Source: an uncultured bacterium
Lineage (GTDB): Bacteria > Bacillota > Clostridia > Lachnospirales > Lachnospiraceae
DNA: 64,000 bases
NCBI GenBank assembly: GCA_947177425.1
Contig: CAMWUN010000011.1
Span: forward strand, 1-64,000
Direction of reading: 5' to 3'
The notes under the pieces are model-generated. The model was not told the DNA's origin, did not search any database, and saw nothing but the letters and a program-made list of their open reading frames with translations. Within the stretch, counting starts at the first letter, position 1, and every line of letters starts with the position of its first letter. Below, in pieces: positions 63,125-64,000 of the stretch. A program made the position numbers and the translations under genes.

Positions 63125-63712
63125 ATGGGAAAAAAGGAATTTGTCAGTAAGCAGGCGTTAAGGAGCAGGTATCTTGGGTACAGAAATAGTCTTTCAACCA
63201 GAGAGCGGAAGGAAAAGAGCGCCAGAATCTGGGAGCTGCTGAAGAAGGAAGCAGTTTTTCAAAAAGCGCAGATTGTGCTGGTGTATATGGATTACCGCAG
63301 TGAAGTTATGACTACGGAACTGGTTGAGGAGTTATTGGCAGCCGGGGAAAAAAGAGTATTTGCACCGAAGGTGGATGGCATGGATATCCGGTACTATGAG
63401 GTGGAATCCATGGATGATTTGACTGATGGATATCAGGGAATCCGGGAGCCGTCGGAGACGGAGGAGAAGATTTTCACAGAGGAGATGAGCAGAGAACTGG
63501 ATTGTCTGATTCTGGTGCCAGGTGTTGTATTTGACAGGGAACGGGGACGTATGGGATATGGAAAGGGATTTTATGACCGCTATCTGGCGGCATTTCCCAG
63601 CCTTACCAGCGCGGCTCTTGCCTTTGAATGCCAGATTGCCAGGAAAGTTCCGGTGGAGGAACATGATAAAAGGCCGGATATGATCATTACGGAAACAGAG
63701 GTAATCAGGTGA
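63125..63712 (+). CDS. 5-formyltetrahydrofolate cyclo-ligase
   Basis: The 195-residue ATP-dependent enzyme returns 5-formyl-THF to the active folate pool. Motifs: KQALRSRYLGYRNSLS near the start and LVPGVVFDRERGRMGYGKGFYDRYLAAFP, the family signature. It complements fhs and folD 18 kb upstream. AGGAGGA precedes the ATG. Confidence 0.94.
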   Translation: MGKKEFVSKQALRSRYLGYRNSLSTRERKEKSARIWELLKKEAVFQKAQIVLVYMDYRSEVMTTELVEELLAAGEKRVFAPKVDGMDIRYYEVESMDDLTDGYQGIREPSETEEKIFTEEMSRELDCLILVPGVVFDRERGRMGYGKGFYDRYLAAFPSLTSAALAFECQIARKVPVEEHDKRPDMIITETEVIR

Positions 63713-63740
63713 GAATAGCTTAAGGAAAGGTGGAAATGAT

Positions 63741-64000
63741 ATGGAATCCCTTAGAAAAATGGGAGAAAATGCGGCGGCTGCAAAGTATGGGCTGCAAAGG
63801 CTTTCTACAGATAAAAAGAATCAGGCGCTGCTTGCAGTGGCGGATGCCCTTGCGGCTGACAGCGGCCTGATTATACAGGAAAATGAAAAAGATATTGCAA
63901 GAGCCGAAGAAAAGGGGATGCATCCGGGGCTTATCGACAGACTGCGCCTTACCCATGAAAGAATAGGGCAGATGGCGGATGGGCTTAGGAAAGTGGCGGC
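63741..64000 (+). CDS. proA: Gamma-glutamyl phosphate reductase, 5' end only
   Basis: The first 86 residues (MESLRKMGENAAAAKYGLQRLSTDKKNQALLAVADALAADSGLIIQENEKDIARAEEKGMHPGLIDRLRLTHERIGQMADGLRKVAA) match the N-terminus of ProA, which reduces gamma-glutamyl phosphate in proline synthesis. The gene runs off the window. AAGG lies before the ATG. It is 28 bases after the cyclo-ligase gene. Confidence 0.92.
   Translation, partial: MESLRKMGENAAAAKYGLQRLSTDKKNQALLAVADALAADSGLIIQENEKDIARAEEKGMHPGLIDRLRLTHERIGQMADGLRKVA

Overview
The window looks like chromosomal DNA of a spore-forming anaerobic Firmicute of the Lachnospiraceae/Clostridia type. Support: an yqfC-yqfD-phoH-HD-ybeY sporulation/RNA-maturation block, a SpoIIIE/FtsK translocase next to tepA, an electron-bifurcating transhydrogenase pair (NfnAB type), formate-THF ligase plus FolD, Rex, a probable (Re)-citrate synthase, and strong AGGAGG-type ribosome binding sites with TTGACA/TATAAT promoters. 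No rRNA, tRNA or CRISPR array was seen.

Layout. 1 to about 5190 is the right end of an integrative element: a damaged HTH regulator, a decayed HTH/serine-recombinase fusion, two intact large serine recombinases, and a repeated, covarying hairpin element after each intact recombinase. The element abuts an S8 peptidase gene that has lost its 5' part, including the catalytic Asp region, so it appears to have integrated inside that gene. 6.2-10.1 kb is a citrate-to-2-oxoglutarate module (Re-citrate synthase-like protein, GntR regulator, NADP-isocitrate dehydrogenase) whose promoter overlaps a perfect palindrome. 10.1-24.6 kb is a carbohydrate locus: two large glycoside-phosphorylase-like proteins, an ABC importer without its own ATPase, then a second binding lipoprotein with a YesM/YesN-type two-component system. 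It is best explained as uptake and phosphorolysis of a beta-glucan oligosaccharide, possibly beta-1,3. 24.6-28.5 kb (minus strand) carries an ABC-F ATPase and a periplasmic-binding-like GGDEF protein.

28.8-38.5 kb is housekeeping: rex, a coiled-coil protein, NAD(P)HX repair enzyme, alr, a solitary MazF, a CorC/HlyC-type protein, yebC, an unknown membrane protein, an XRE/membrane protein and tepA. A 5'-truncated AAA/PD-(D/E)XK gene and a large palindrome separate tepA from ftsK/spoIIIE. 42.7-49.2 kb holds one-carbon enzymes (fhs, folD), a zinc-ribbon/TPR/CHB_HEX membrane protein and the NfnA/NfnB-like pair. 49.3-53.3 kb has a Dabb protein, a MORN-repeat protein, a zinc-ribbon membrane protein, rlmH and pyrimidine-nucleoside phosphorylase. 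53.4-59.4 kb is the sporulation/ybeY block followed by a SpoVB/MurJ-like flippase; its HD-domain protein has lost metal-binding residues. 59.4-64 kb has an anchored unknown protein, two FAD-dependent enzymes, 5-formyl-THF cyclo-ligase and the start of proA.

The strongest candidates for something undescribed are the recombinase-associated covarying hairpin element (four copies), the split S8 gene at the element junction, and a family of dispersed palindromic repeats in at least four intergenic regions. No function is proven for any of them; all statements come from reading the sequence and from family knowledge, without database searches.
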